In this document: positions 1 through 6,322 of the stretch, piece by piece | How the letters are laid out: the number at the start of each line of letters is the position of its first letter | Position numbering within the stretch: the stretch's first letter is position 1 | Assembly: GCA_000715685.1 (NCBI GenBank) | Contig: KL569441.1 | Coordinates: 1-9,007, forward strand | Origin: Streptomyces lilacinus | Lineage (GTDB): Bacteria > Actinomycetota > Actinomycetes > Streptomycetales > Streptomycetaceae | Reading direction: 5' to 3' | Length of the DNA: 9,007 nucleotides | The notes under the pieces: model-generated | Database searches by the model: none | What the model saw: only the letters and a program-made list of their open reading frames with translations | What the model was told of the DNA's origin: nothing | Made by a program: the position numbers and the translations under genes

Positions 1-1
1 T

Positions 2-334
2 CCTGTTACGAGCTTTAAGAAGAGTTCCCGACATATCGTTGTAGATGGCGTCGTCTACCGGTGGACGGTCAGGAGAAAGCCGACCTACCACCAAGGAGTG
101 TGCTGGTCACCTCTGACGTTCGCAGTCGAGCACGCCGAGTCCCCAGGCACCACGCTCGTGGTTCGCACCAACGGGCCTAATCCCAGCAACTGGATGGGCA
201 GTCCGGCCTCTCCCGTTCTCCCGTCCGACGTTGCCGGCGCCATCCGGACCGCACGCGTGAACGGCTGGACGCCCGAAGCCCCGGGATCACCCTTCCTTCT
301 GGACCAGTCCCAAGCCGCCGTCACGTTCCGTTAA
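2..334 (+). CDS. Small hypothetical protein, 5' partial
   Basis: The frame is open from the window edge to TAA at 332-334, giving 110 residues. No ATG, GTG or TTG occurs in frame before a GTG at 98. That GTG has AAGGAG directly against it with no spacing, and the residues before it (RHIVVDGVVYRWTVRRKPTY) already look like a folded N-terminus, so the real start is probably left of the window. The protein is soluble, with no membrane segment or signal peptide in the visible part. It begins with a charged beta-like stretch and ends in a Trp/Pro/Gly-rich part (AIRTARVNGWTPEAPGSPFLL). This resembles a widespread family of small actinobacterial proteins of unknown function; I cannot assign a role. 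It lies on the strand opposite the cas operon and is probably chromosomal flank rather than part of the CRISPR system. Confidence 0.6.
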   Translation, partial: PVTSFKKSSRHIVVDGVVYRWTVRRKPTYHQGVCWSPLTFAVEHAESPGTTLVVRTNGPNPSNWMGSPASPVLPSDVAGAIRTARVNGWTPEAPGSPFLLDQSQAAVTFR

Positions 335-422
335 ACCGGCAAGCCGAATCATCTCCGCGAGACAACTGCCCACCACAGCACCGGCGCCCCCACCTCGTCG
401 AGCGCCCCGAGGCGGTGGCCGC

Positions 423-660
423 GTGAGCCAGCCAACACACGGCACACTGCATCACGTCGAGCTCTGGGTCCTGGACCTCCGTCGCGCGCTCGCCTCGCTC
501 GGCCGGCTGCTGGAGGCGCTGGGTTACACCCTCCTCCAGGGCTGGGACGCCGGTCGCAGCTGGCGGCGGACAGCACTACACCGCCCACCTGGAGAGCGAC
601 GACGGCTTCGAGGCCACCCAGATCACGGACCTCGTCAGGCCACGGCAGCGTCTGAAGGCG
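423..660 (+). pseudogene. VOC/glyoxalase-family protein remnant with internal deletion
   Basis: A GTG at 423 starts a frame reading THGTLHHVELWVLDL and later LLEALGY and WDAGRSW (residues 5-47). This is the typical N-terminus of a short vicinal-oxygen-chelate (glyoxalase/bleomycin-resistance-like) protein. At the Trp codon (561-563) the similarity jumps to the overlapping +1 frame. From 562 that frame reads GGGQHYTAHLESDDGFEA, which matches the C-terminal end of the same family. The central part, roughly 60 residues in a normal member of about 130, is missing, and the two ends are joined out of frame, so an internal deletion explains the structure. The +1 frame continues without recognisable similarity to TGA at 739-741, so the 3' boundary is approximate. 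No function is expected. The gene decayed next to the leader-distal end of the array. Confidence 0.6.
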
Positions 661-700
661 GCCCCCTCCGCCCCAGTAGAAATTGTCCACTGTGGAGGCG

Positions 701-725
701 AACCACCCGGCGGGTGGGTGACGAC
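701..725 (-). repeat. Possible decayed CRISPR repeat beyond the array end
   Basis: The plus-strand stretch starts CCACCCGGCGGGTGG and ends GACGAC. With gaps it lines up with the CRISPR repeat core (CTACCCCCGCGGGTG ... GGGGACGAC). It ends 29 bp before the first recognisable repeat, against a normal spacing of 33. It is also a short perfect hairpin (CCACCC/GGGTGG, three-base loop), so chance or a terminator-like structure is an alternative. Confidence 0.3.
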
Positions 726-754
726 CGGACGGCCACAATGACAAAGCCAAAGAC

Positions 755-2123
755 GAATTACCCCCGCGGGTGCAGGGACGACGATTCGGATGCGGCAGGG
801 GCCGCAGGTCAGGTCGAACTATCCCTGCGGGGGCGGGACGACTCGCGGTCGAGGACTGTGAAGTCGAAGCGAGCGGGACTACCCCCGCGGGTGCAGGGAC
901 GACAAGCCGGTGGCCGTGCTGTACTCCTGCATCGCCGGACTACCCCCGCGGGTGCGGGGACGACGACGCTGAGCGCGAGCTCGCCGAGTCCCTGGCCGGA
1001 CTACCCCCGCGGGTGCGGGGACGACCAGGCGGCCACCAGCCGGGCGGCAAGGTCGGTGGGACTACCCCCGCGGGTGCGGGGACGACTTCAGACACCACCG
1101 GAACAGCGGATCCCGGCTGGGACTACCCCCGCGGGTGCGGGGACGACATGGCGGCGGGTCGTGTCGGAGAGCTGTCCGGGGGACTACCCCCGCGGGTGCG
1201 GGGACGACTCTTCAGCGACTCCGGTACCTGGGTCACGAGCGGGACTACCCCCGCGGGTGCGGGGACGACGTGGTAGGTGGTGACGACCGAGGCGTCTGCC
1301 CCGGACTACCCCCGCGGGTGCGGGGACGACTCGATGGCGACGACCGTACGGCCCAATGAGTCCGGACTACCCCCGCGGGTGCGGGGACGACGAGGCGATC
1401 TGAACGATGGCGCCGATCACCTGGGGACTACCCCCGCGGGTGCGGGGACGACGCAGACCGGGCCGATCCCACGAGTCCGGGAGGCGGACTACCCCCGCGG
1501 GTGCGGGGACGACCTGACCGCGATCGCCTGGGCCGTGAACGGTGGCGGACTACCCCCGCGGGTGCGGGGACGACTTCGCCGGGGGTCAGCATGGCTGGCA
1601 CGGTGTCGGACTACCCCCGCGGGTGCGGGGACGACCCGGTAAGGCCTGGGACTGGACCCAGGACGTGGGGACTACCCCCGCGGGTGCGGGGACGACGGGT
1701 CCTCGGCCCACATCTGGATCACCTGCGGGGGACTACCCCCGCGGGTGCGGGGACGACCTCGGCATGGTCCACGTCGTCGTTCCCGCGGAGGGACTACCCC
1801 CGCGGGTGCGGGGACGACCCACCGTCGTGAATGAGATCGGGGCCACGGGGAGGACTACCCCCGCGGGTGCGGGGACGACGCAGTGAAGGAGTAGGCCCCA
1901 GGCCAGAGCGGGGGACTACCCCCGCGGGTGCGGGGACGACGACGTCAGCTGGTCGGACTCCTCCGGCGAGCCGGGACTACCCCCGCGGGTGCGGGGACGA
2001 CGCGGCGCGTACTGGGGTCCTTACGGTCTCCGGGGGACTACCCCCGCGGGTGCGGGGACGACTTCGTCGCCGAACGGTCTTACCGCGCGGGCCAGGGACT
2101 ACCCCCGCGGGTGCGGGGACGAC
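755..2123 (-). CRISPR. Type I-E CRISPR array, 23 repeats and 22 spacers
   Basis: A 28-bp repeat (plus strand begins GGACTACCCCCGCGGG, ends TGCGGGGACGAC) recurs 23 times with 33-bp spacers, an exact 61-bp period. Starts are 755, 816, 876, 937, 998, 1059, 1120, 1181, 1242, 1303, 1364, 1425, 1486, 1547, 1608, 1669, 1730, 1791, 1852, 1913, 1974, 2035 and 2096. Read on the minus strand, the repeat has the I-E form: GTCGTCCCCGC, loop ACCC, then GCGGGG and a GTAGTCC tail. It folds as a 6-bp stem for Cas6e and leaves an 8-nt 5' handle of GUAGUCC plus one variable base. Repeats 4-23 are identical. Repeat 1 has three changes, repeat 2 has several plus a 1-bp deletion (27 bp), and repeat 3 has one. Repeats 1 and 3 share G to A at repeat position 20, which leaves a G-U wobble in the stem. 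Decay at the low-coordinate end and cas2 at the other place the leader on the right, so transcription runs with the cas genes. No two spacers are the same. Confidence 0.98.
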
Positions 2124-2176
2124 CCTTGCCGACCTGGGCCATTGTCACGTGATCATGCCATTTCCCTTTACGTGAT
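2124..2176 (-). promoter_or_regulatory. Short CRISPR leader overlapping the cas2 3' end
   Basis: Only 21 bp separate the cas2 stop (2145-2147) from the first leader-side repeat (ends 2123). The most AT-rich local stretch, about 2141-2178, starts in this gap and continues into the last codons of cas2. It holds two related direct repeats and an 8-bp palindrome, TCACGTGA (2145-2152). Placement is inferred from array polarity and I-E gene order. In type I-E the leader guides Cas1-Cas2 integration and usually contains the array promoter. I see no convincing -35/-10 pair, so the array may be read through from the cas operon or from a weak promoter within cas2. Confidence 0.55.
2138..2176 (-). repeat. 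Leader direct repeat pair (ATCACGT...AATGGC)
   Basis: On the minus strand, ATCACGTAAAGGGAAATGGC (2176-2157) is followed 3 bp later by ATCACGTGACAATGGC (2153-2138). Both units begin ATCACGT and end AATGGC; the inner parts differ in length (20 versus 16 bp). The upstream unit encodes cas2 residues near the C-terminus, and the cas2 TGA lies in the downstream unit. The position, 14 bp from the first repeat, fits a protein-binding element for spacer integration or transcription, but this is inference. Confidence 0.6.
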
Positions 2177-2492
2177 TGGTGGCCTTCCACGGCTGCCCCC
2201 CACTCCCCCTCGGCCTGGCTATGAGGGTAAGTCCGTCGAAGTCGGTGGGCGTCCAACGGTCCTGGCCGGCTGTGCGGACGGTCCAGCCCTGTTCGGTTCG
2301 AGCGGGTTCGATCATGACTGCCTGGCCGTCGTGGATGCGTTCGGCCAAGACTTTCCAGAGCAAGTCTCGAATGCGTGCGTTGGGGCTGCCGACGAAGACG
2401 CCTGGGGCCACTTCGATGAACCAGCGGGTCAGGTGTCCCCGGAGACCGGGAGGGGCGGCGATGAGGACCACGACCGTGGTTGCGGCGCTCAT
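2145..2492 (-). CDS. cas2: CRISPR-associated endonuclease Cas2, type I-E
   Basis: Cas2 (115 aa) forms the central dimer of the Cas1-Cas2 integrase that inserts new spacers at the leader end. The I-E form is recognised from the beta strand TTVVVLIAAPP, then LRGHLTRWFIEVAPGVFVG, the IRDLLW helix, EQGWTVRT and TPTDFDGLTL. The position matching the E. coli Glu9 metal ligand is Ile11. That residue is dispensable for acquisition in E. coli, so a structural role is still expected. The E. coli protein ends just after the DGL.L strand. Here about 20 extra residues follow residue 94, and the last ten or so (ending NHVKGNGMIT) are encoded by the leader direct repeat. The ATG overlaps the cas1 stop as ATGA, and GGGAG lies 9 bp upstream. 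It is the last cas gene before the leader. Confidence 0.95.
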   Translation of the reverse strand: MSAATTVVVLIAAPPGLRGHLTRWFIEVAPGVFVGSPNARIRDLLWKVLAERIHDGQAVMIEPARTEQGWTVRTAGQDRWTPTDFDGLTLIARPRGSGGQPWKATNHVKGNGMIT

Positions 2493-3475
2493 GGGGCCGC
2501 GCTCCCGTCCGGGTCCGGGATGACGTCCAGGTGGCTGTCAGGGCCGAAGGCGTCCGAACCCCAGTTGCGGCCGCTGCTGACGACGCTGTCTCCGTCGTTC
2601 CAGAGTCCTCCCAAGTCTTCCTCCAGCAAGGTGGCGCCTTCTGGGACCAGTAGGTCCTTGATGTCTGCGACGATGCGGGGCAGCAACTTGCTCTGGATCA
2701 CGGCGTCGCGGAGGGCCGTGCGCGCGTCGCGCTCGGAGGTCAGTCCCTTGGCTGCGAGGTCGAAGGCTAGCGGGATGGTGAACTCGGCCTTGTAGAGATC
2801 GGCGACGTCCAGGACGAAGGACAGTGCGGAACCCGCGTGTACGAAGCCGAGGGCAGGGCTGGCGCCGATTCCGGTGATGACGGCGTGGCAAATGCCGTAG
2901 AGGGCAGAGTTCGCAGCGGACAGCAGTCGATTGACGTCGTCACCTGCCCCGAAGGCGTCTCCGGGCTTGTAGTCCCGCTTGGTCCAGGGCACTCCGGTGC
3001 GTGCGGAGTGCTGGGCGTAGAGCCGACGGACGCGTGTGCCCTCCCGTCCTCGTAGCTGCTGGAGGGTGAGGCTCGAGGTGTCTTCAGCGGCGAAGCGCAT
3101 GTCGTACATGCGGCGGGCGACCGCGACGCGTTCCTTGGGGCGGGTGACCAGCCATGCCTGCCGCAGCTGTAGCTGGGAGCCGCGCGCGACGCCGTGACCT
3201 GAGGCATAGAGGCGGACGCCGTGCTCGCCGACCCAGCACAGGGAGGTGCCGGAGTCGGCCAGCAGGGTGACGGCTGCGTGAGTGATGCGGCTTCCGGGGC
3301 CGATGAGGAGTACGGCGAGCCAGGCCGCCGGGACGTGGACCACTCGTGCTTTGTTGACCAGGACGACGGCGTTGTCGTCGCGGTCGATGTGGCAGCGCTC
3401 GGCGTAGAGGCTGGATACGCGGTCCTCCAGCCGGTGCACTTCCTGCGGACCGGCGCGCCACCAGGGCTCAGGCAT
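2489..3475 (-). CDS. cas1: CRISPR-associated integrase Cas1, type I-E
   Basis: Cas1 (328 aa) is the metal-dependent integrase that, with Cas2, joins a captured prespacer to the leader-side repeat. An N-terminal beta domain (about residues 20-95, including AERCHIDRDDNAVVLVNK and SLCWVGEHGVRLYASG) precedes the helical catalytic domain. The expected metal ligands are present: Glu145 in LRGREGTRVR, His213 in GFVHAGSALSF and Asp226 in DVADLYK. They match E. coli Glu141, His208 and Asp221 with almost the same spacing. The Arg/Asp-rich C-terminal tail (after about residue 290) is an acidic, low-complexity extension. The ATG at 3475 overlaps the 3' end of cas6e by 8 bp, and the stop overlaps the cas2 ATG by 4 bp, so translation is probably coupled. 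Nothing suggests inactivation. Length is slightly above the E. coli protein because of the tail. Confidence 0.97.
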   Translation of the reverse strand: MPEPWWRAGPQEVHRLEDRVSSLYAERCHIDRDDNAVVLVNKARVVHVPAAWLAVLLIGPGSRITHAAVTLLADSGTSLCWVGEHGVRLYASGHGVARGSQLQLRQAWLVTRPKERVAVARRMYDMRFAAEDTSSLTLQQLRGREGTRVRRLYAQHSARTGVPWTKRDYKPGDAFGAGDDVNRLLSAANSALYGICHAVITGIGASPALGFVHAGSALSFVLDVADLYKAEFTIPLAFDLAAKGLTSERDARTALRDAVIQSKLLPRIVADIKDLLVPEGATLLEEDLGGLWNDGDSVVSSGRNWGSDAFGPDSHLDVIPDPDGSAAP

Positions 3476-4265
3476 TGGTCATCGCCGCTTCTGCTCTTAC
3501 CGGGGCCAGGGTGAGCAGTCCCTGCCCGTATCCCTTGGCCGGACCGATGCCTCCCAGCAGTGCCACGCGCAGCGCGTCGGGGTCGGTGACTCTCAGCCGT
3601 CCTTCGAATGTGGCCGTGGAGAGGGTGACCCGCGGGCCGGCACGGTGCTTGTGGAATCGCAGGATGTCGCGGCTGACGATCGATACAGCAGGTCCCGCGG
3701 TGAGCGAGTTGTCTGCCTTGAGTCCCGGGGCCGGCGCGTCGGAAGGGGTCTGAGGGATGGTGAAGCCGTGGCGTTCGGCTCGGGCGAGGATCCAGTGGAG
3801 TTGCTGGGCTGCTGTTCGGTGGGCCACGCGGAAGCCGCGCGGGCGGTGACCGGCAGCGTCGGGCTGTTCTGCGTGGGCCTTGAGGCGTGCGTTCTGTTGC
3901 TCGCTCGGATTTGTGGGGCGCGGCACGGTCTGGACGGGGTTGGCGGTCAGGCGGAAGCCGAACTCCTTCCCGAGTGCGATGCGTTCGAGGAGGGGGGCGT
4001 AGTCGGCGATGAGCGGTTCGCCGCCGTCGGCGCCGGGCCAGCCGGCTTCGTCGATGAGGTGCTGCCAGGAGGGGCGGTTCTGGGTGAGGACGAGGATCTC
4101 GGCACGGTGGGGGGTGCTGTTCTCCATCCGCCACAGGACGCGCTCGGTCACGGGCTGCGCGGCGAGACCGGCGAGGACTGCCGCGTGCAGGCGGTGGGGG
4201 TTGCCCAGCAGGGAGACCGCTTGGCGGCGGCGCGGGTTCAGGGCGATTTTCGACAGGTAGGGCAT
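3468..4265 (-). CDS. cas6e: Cas6e (CasE/Cse3) crRNA-processing endoribonuclease
   Basis: Cas6e (265 aa) cuts the array transcript at the base of each repeat hairpin and stays on the crRNA 3' end as the Cascade head. The start is MPYLSKIALNPRRR. His27 in GNPHRLH aligns with the catalytic His26 of Thermus Cse3; the residue matching its Tyr23 is His24. Further hallmarks are RVLWRME, FGFRLTANPV (RNA-binding beta strand), FEGRLRVTDPDALRVAL and the glycine-rich loop GGIGPAKGYGQGLLTLAP near the C-terminus. The frame is open well upstream to 4502, but that part overlaps cas5 and is Arg/Pro-rich. The ATG at 4265, 5 bp after the cas5 stop with GGTGA ahead of it, is preferred. A GTG at 4274 overlapping the cas5 TGA is possible and would add three residues. 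The 3' end overlaps cas1 by 8 bp. The 6-bp repeat stem in the array fits as its substrate. Confidence 0.96.
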   Translation of the reverse strand: MPYLSKIALNPRRRQAVSLLGNPHRLHAAVLAGLAAQPVTERVLWRMENSTPHRAEILVLTQNRPSWQHLIDEAGWPGADGGEPLIADYAPLLERIALGKEFGFRLTANPVQTVPRPTNPSEQQNARLKAHAEQPDAAGHRPRGFRVAHRTAAQQLHWILARAERHGFTIPQTPSDAPAPGLKADNSLTAGPAVSIVSRDILRFHKHRAGPRVTLSTATFEGRLRVTDPDALRVALLGGIGPAKGYGQGLLTLAPVRAEAAMTNA

Positions 4266-4270
4266 CAGGG

Positions 4271-5062
4271 TCACCAGCCCAGGAGAGCGAACGGATCGTG
4301 TTCGTGGGTGCCCGGAGAGGCTTTCCCGTCGGCGGGTTCTCCTGCTTGCCGACCGGTGGGGACGGTGACCCACAGGTGCCGAACGGCCCGGCGGCTGAAG
4401 AGGGTGCCGGTCTTGAGGTCGTAGGTGTCGGGGACGTCGGCGGCGAGCTGGTCGCCGGCGGGGTCCTCGACGGTGGCCTCCAGTGTCACTTCTGTCGCCC
4501 ACGCCTGTCTGCGGCGGTGGGCGGACGCCTGCCAGGGTACGGTCGCCAGCGCATCCGAGAGCGGGGCGTCGGCCTGCAGCCCGAGGCTGACCGGTCCGGT
4601 GGGCGGGCAGGAGCGACGGCCGAGGGAAAGCGGGTGGACGGGGTGCCGAACAGCGTGCTCCAAGCGCTCGAGGAGGGGTGCCGGACCGCGCAACGCGGCG
4701 GCGAAGACCGCGTCCTGGAGGTAGAAGCGCTGGGTGACGCCGGTGTACTTGGCCGGACTGGTCTTCGTCTGTACGCCTTTGGCGTTCACTTTTGCGGAGG
4801 GCAGCGGCACGCCCCGGTGGTCGCTGAAGGTGTGGTAGTCGCGCAGCAGCGAGCCCGGCTGGTCGACGCGCACGCCGAGCCGAAGGTCGAGGAGGTCGGT
4901 GATCGAGGCTTCGCGGGAGCGGCCCTCGGCGGCCGCGAGCAGGCCAAGGATGCCGGACTTGGTGGGCTGAGGCTGGGTCTCGCGCCGGTTGTAGCGGGAG
5001 GGACCGCCCCAGGACTGCAAAGGTGCGGCCAGCCGGAGGACGAGGACGGCGTGGTCGGTCAT
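4271..5062 (-). CDS. cas5e: Cascade subunit Cas5e (CasD)
   Basis: Cas5e (263 aa) holds the 5' handle of the crRNA and links Cas8e to the Cas7 backbone. The N-terminal RAMP-type strand and motif are clear: LVLRLAAPLQSWGG (residues 7-20), SRYNRRET and PTKSGILGLLAAA (33-45). Later come RDYHTF, the family segment TQRFYLQDAVFAAAL and LGRRSCPPTGPV. The C-terminal region has the usual strand (RRAVRHLWVTVPTG) and then a hydrophilic tail ending DPFALLGW. The ATG at 5062 shares one base with the cas7 stop (TGATG), so it should be translationally coupled to cas7. An upstream ATG at 5101 would add 13 residues not typical of the family and overlap cas7 further, so it was not used. Length is normal for actinobacterial Cas5e. 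The handle it should bind is GUAGUCC plus one spacer-side base. Confidence 0.96.
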   Translation of the reverse strand: MTDHAVLVLRLAAPLQSWGGPSRYNRRETQPQPTKSGILGLLAAAEGRSREASITDLLDLRLGVRVDQPGSLLRDYHTFSDHRGVPLPSAKVNAKGVQTKTSPAKYTGVTQRFYLQDAVFAAALRGPAPLLERLEHAVRHPVHPLSLGRRSCPPTGPVSLGLQADAPLSDALATVPWQASAHRRRQAWATEVTLEATVEDPAGDQLAADVPDTYDLKTGTLFSRRAVRHLWVTVPTGRQAGEPADGKASPGTHEHDPFALLGW

Positions 5063-6222
5063 CACACGGCGGCCTTCGTGATCTGGCCGTCGGCCAGCCA
5101 CTTCCCGACCAGCTCGCCGAGCGATTCGAGCAGCTGGGGGAAAGCGACGGCCGGGCCGAACACCTCTGTGAGCTTGTCGACCTCGACGTTGTAGGCGGCC
5201 AGGGTACGGACCGGTTCGGCGGCCCAGGTGGCGGCGACGGACTTCAGCTCGCCCGCCAGGCGAAGGGCGGACTCGGTGGCCAACCCGGTGACGCCCGTGA
5301 CCGGCTCCTCGTACGCGGAGACCAGGTTCACCGGCTGGTCGGTGCGGAGGGTGAGGAGCACCAGGTGGGGCAGGGTGCGGTGGGCGAAGGAGTTCTGGTG
5401 GCCGGTGGGCATGGAGCGGGTGAAGGCGTCCACGAACCGGACGGCCGTGTCGCGCGTGTCTTCGGCGGAGCCGAGGTTGTCGCGCAGCTGGTGTACTCCG
5501 AGAATCGCATAGCGGTAGAGGGTGGACGAGTTGAACTCGACGGTGCCGATCATTCCGGCGCCGTGGTCCTCGGTGTTCTCGTCGTCCACCGCGGTGTAGT
5601 AGTCGAACTCGGTGCGCACGGCATGGGTGGACAAGGCGTGTGCAACCTGAACGGCGGCGTCCACGTTGAGGGCGGGCAGGTCGGCGACCATGCGGCCGAA
5701 GAGTGCAACCTCCGCCGGGTGGCCGGACGAGAGGGTGGCGACCACCGGGAGCTTGTCGACCTCGGCCTTGAGATCCGCGTCGGACAGGGCAACCAGTTCC
5801 GCGGCACGGCCATTCAGCAGCTTGACGATCTCGTCGAGCTGACGCTTGCCGAAGAAGAGGAGGTAGGCGGACTGCTTCTCCTTCGTGGAAGACTTGGTGA
5901 CCCTAAGGGGTTCCAGCAGGGCAGCGGTCAGACGGTCGGCCTCGGCGGTTTCGAGTCCCGTGCCGCCCTCGGTGACCGGCCGGGTGAGCCGCTCGGCGAG
6001 CAGGGCGGCGATCCGCTTGGTCCGGGTCGCGCGGTCGGCCGGCTCGGTGGCCTTGGCGAATTCGGTGCGGGTGGCACGCTTCCACGCCTGGGAGGAGACC
6101 CGGGCACGGCGGGCGCCGCCGAAAACCGCCTGTTTCGGGGTGCCTGAATCATCCCGATTCACGTTGGACGGGGGCAGGCTCTGCAGGATGTGGACTTCGA
6201 CGAACAGGGTGGGCTGAGTCAC
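5062..6222 (-). CDS. cas7e: Cascade backbone subunit Cas7e (CasC/Cse4)
   Basis: Cas7e (386 aa) polymerises, six copies in E. coli Cascade, along the crRNA spacer and forms the backbone of the surveillance complex. The family signature opens the protein: VEVHILQSLPPSNVNRDD (residues 8-25), AVFGGARRARVSSQAWKRATR (32-52). Then come ALFGRMVADL, AAVQVAHALSTHAVRTEFDYYTAVDD, GTVEFNSSTLYRYAILGVHQL and the segment GHQNSFAHRTLPHLVLLTLR. The frame stays open to 6375, but the upstream part is unlike Cas7. The GTG at 6222 has GAGGAG with a 7-bp spacer and matches the conserved N-terminus. It is the only cas gene here separated from its upstream neighbour by a real gap (100 bp after cse2), and it has the best ribosome-binding site. 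That fits its need for several copies per complex. The stop overlaps cas5 by one base. Confidence 0.97.
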   Translation of the reverse strand: MTQPTLFVEVHILQSLPPSNVNRDDSGTPKQAVFGGARRARVSSQAWKRATRTEFAKATEPADRATRTKRIAALLAERLTRPVTEGGTGLETAEADRLTAALLEPLRVTKSSTKEKQSAYLLFFGKRQLDEIVKLLNGRAAELVALSDADLKAEVDKLPVVATLSSGHPAEVALFGRMVADLPALNVDAAVQVAHALSTHAVRTEFDYYTAVDDENTEDHGAGMIGTVEFNSSTLYRYAILGVHQLRDNLGSAEDTRDTAVRFVDAFTRSMPTGHQNSFAHRTLPHLVLLTLRTDQPVNLVSAYEEPVTGVTGLATESALRLAGELKSVAATWAAEPVRTLAAYNVEVDKLTEVFGPAVAFPQLLESLGELVGKWLADGQITKAAV

Positions 6223-6249
6223 GAACGGGCTCCTCGGTGACGTGAGGCA

Positions 6250-6263
6250 TCGCCGAACGGCGA
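6250..6263 (-). promoter_or_regulatory. Small hairpin in the cse2-cas7 gap
   Basis: The 100-bp gap between cse2 and cas7 (6223-6322) contains TCGCC-GTTC-GGCGA on the minus strand, a perfect 5-bp stem with a 4-base loop, about 27 bp before the cas7 GTG. It has no U-run, so it is not a standard terminator. It could be an mRNA processing or stability element that separates cas7 expression from cse2. A 5-bp stem is also easily met by chance in GC-rich DNA. Confidence 0.25.
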
Positions 6264-6322
6264 GGCGGAACTGAAGAAGGAAGTGAGGGCGCCGGGCGGG
6301 AAACGGACGTTCGGCGCAGGTG

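Noticed and set aside
85..324. Minus-strand 79-codon frame
   Set aside because: It is antisense to the small hypothetical gene, whose plus-strand frame is open from the window edge and looks more protein-like.
703..717. CCACCC/GGGTGG hairpin as a transcription terminator
   Set aside because: It is a 6-bp stem without a T-run on either strand, and the sequence fits a decayed repeat at least as well.
349..750. Minus-strand 133-codon frame
   Set aside because: It is antisense to the VOC remnant, rich in Arg/Gly/Pro, with no recognisable family features.
423..1359. Long plus-strand open frames running into and across the left part of the CRISPR array
   Set aside because: They translate the repeat itself (PPRVRGR, TTPAGAGTT and DYPRGCGDD in three frames) because the 61-bp unit shifts frame and the repeat has no stops. 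They are not genes.
1277..2175. Further repeat-derived open frames across the right part of the array
   Set aside because: Same artefact: the peptide content is the repeat in three rotating frames, and the array is read on the minus strand.
2767..4134. Long minus-strand frame, Arg/Pro/Ser-rich, across cas1 and cas6e
   Set aside because: It is an out-of-frame shadow caused by high GC; the cas1 and cas6e frames carry the conserved residues.
5063..5101. Upstream cas5 start adding 13 residues
   Set aside because: The extra residues (MAGRRPDHEGRRV) are not typical of Cas5e, and the ATG at 5062 gives the usual TGATG coupling with cas7.
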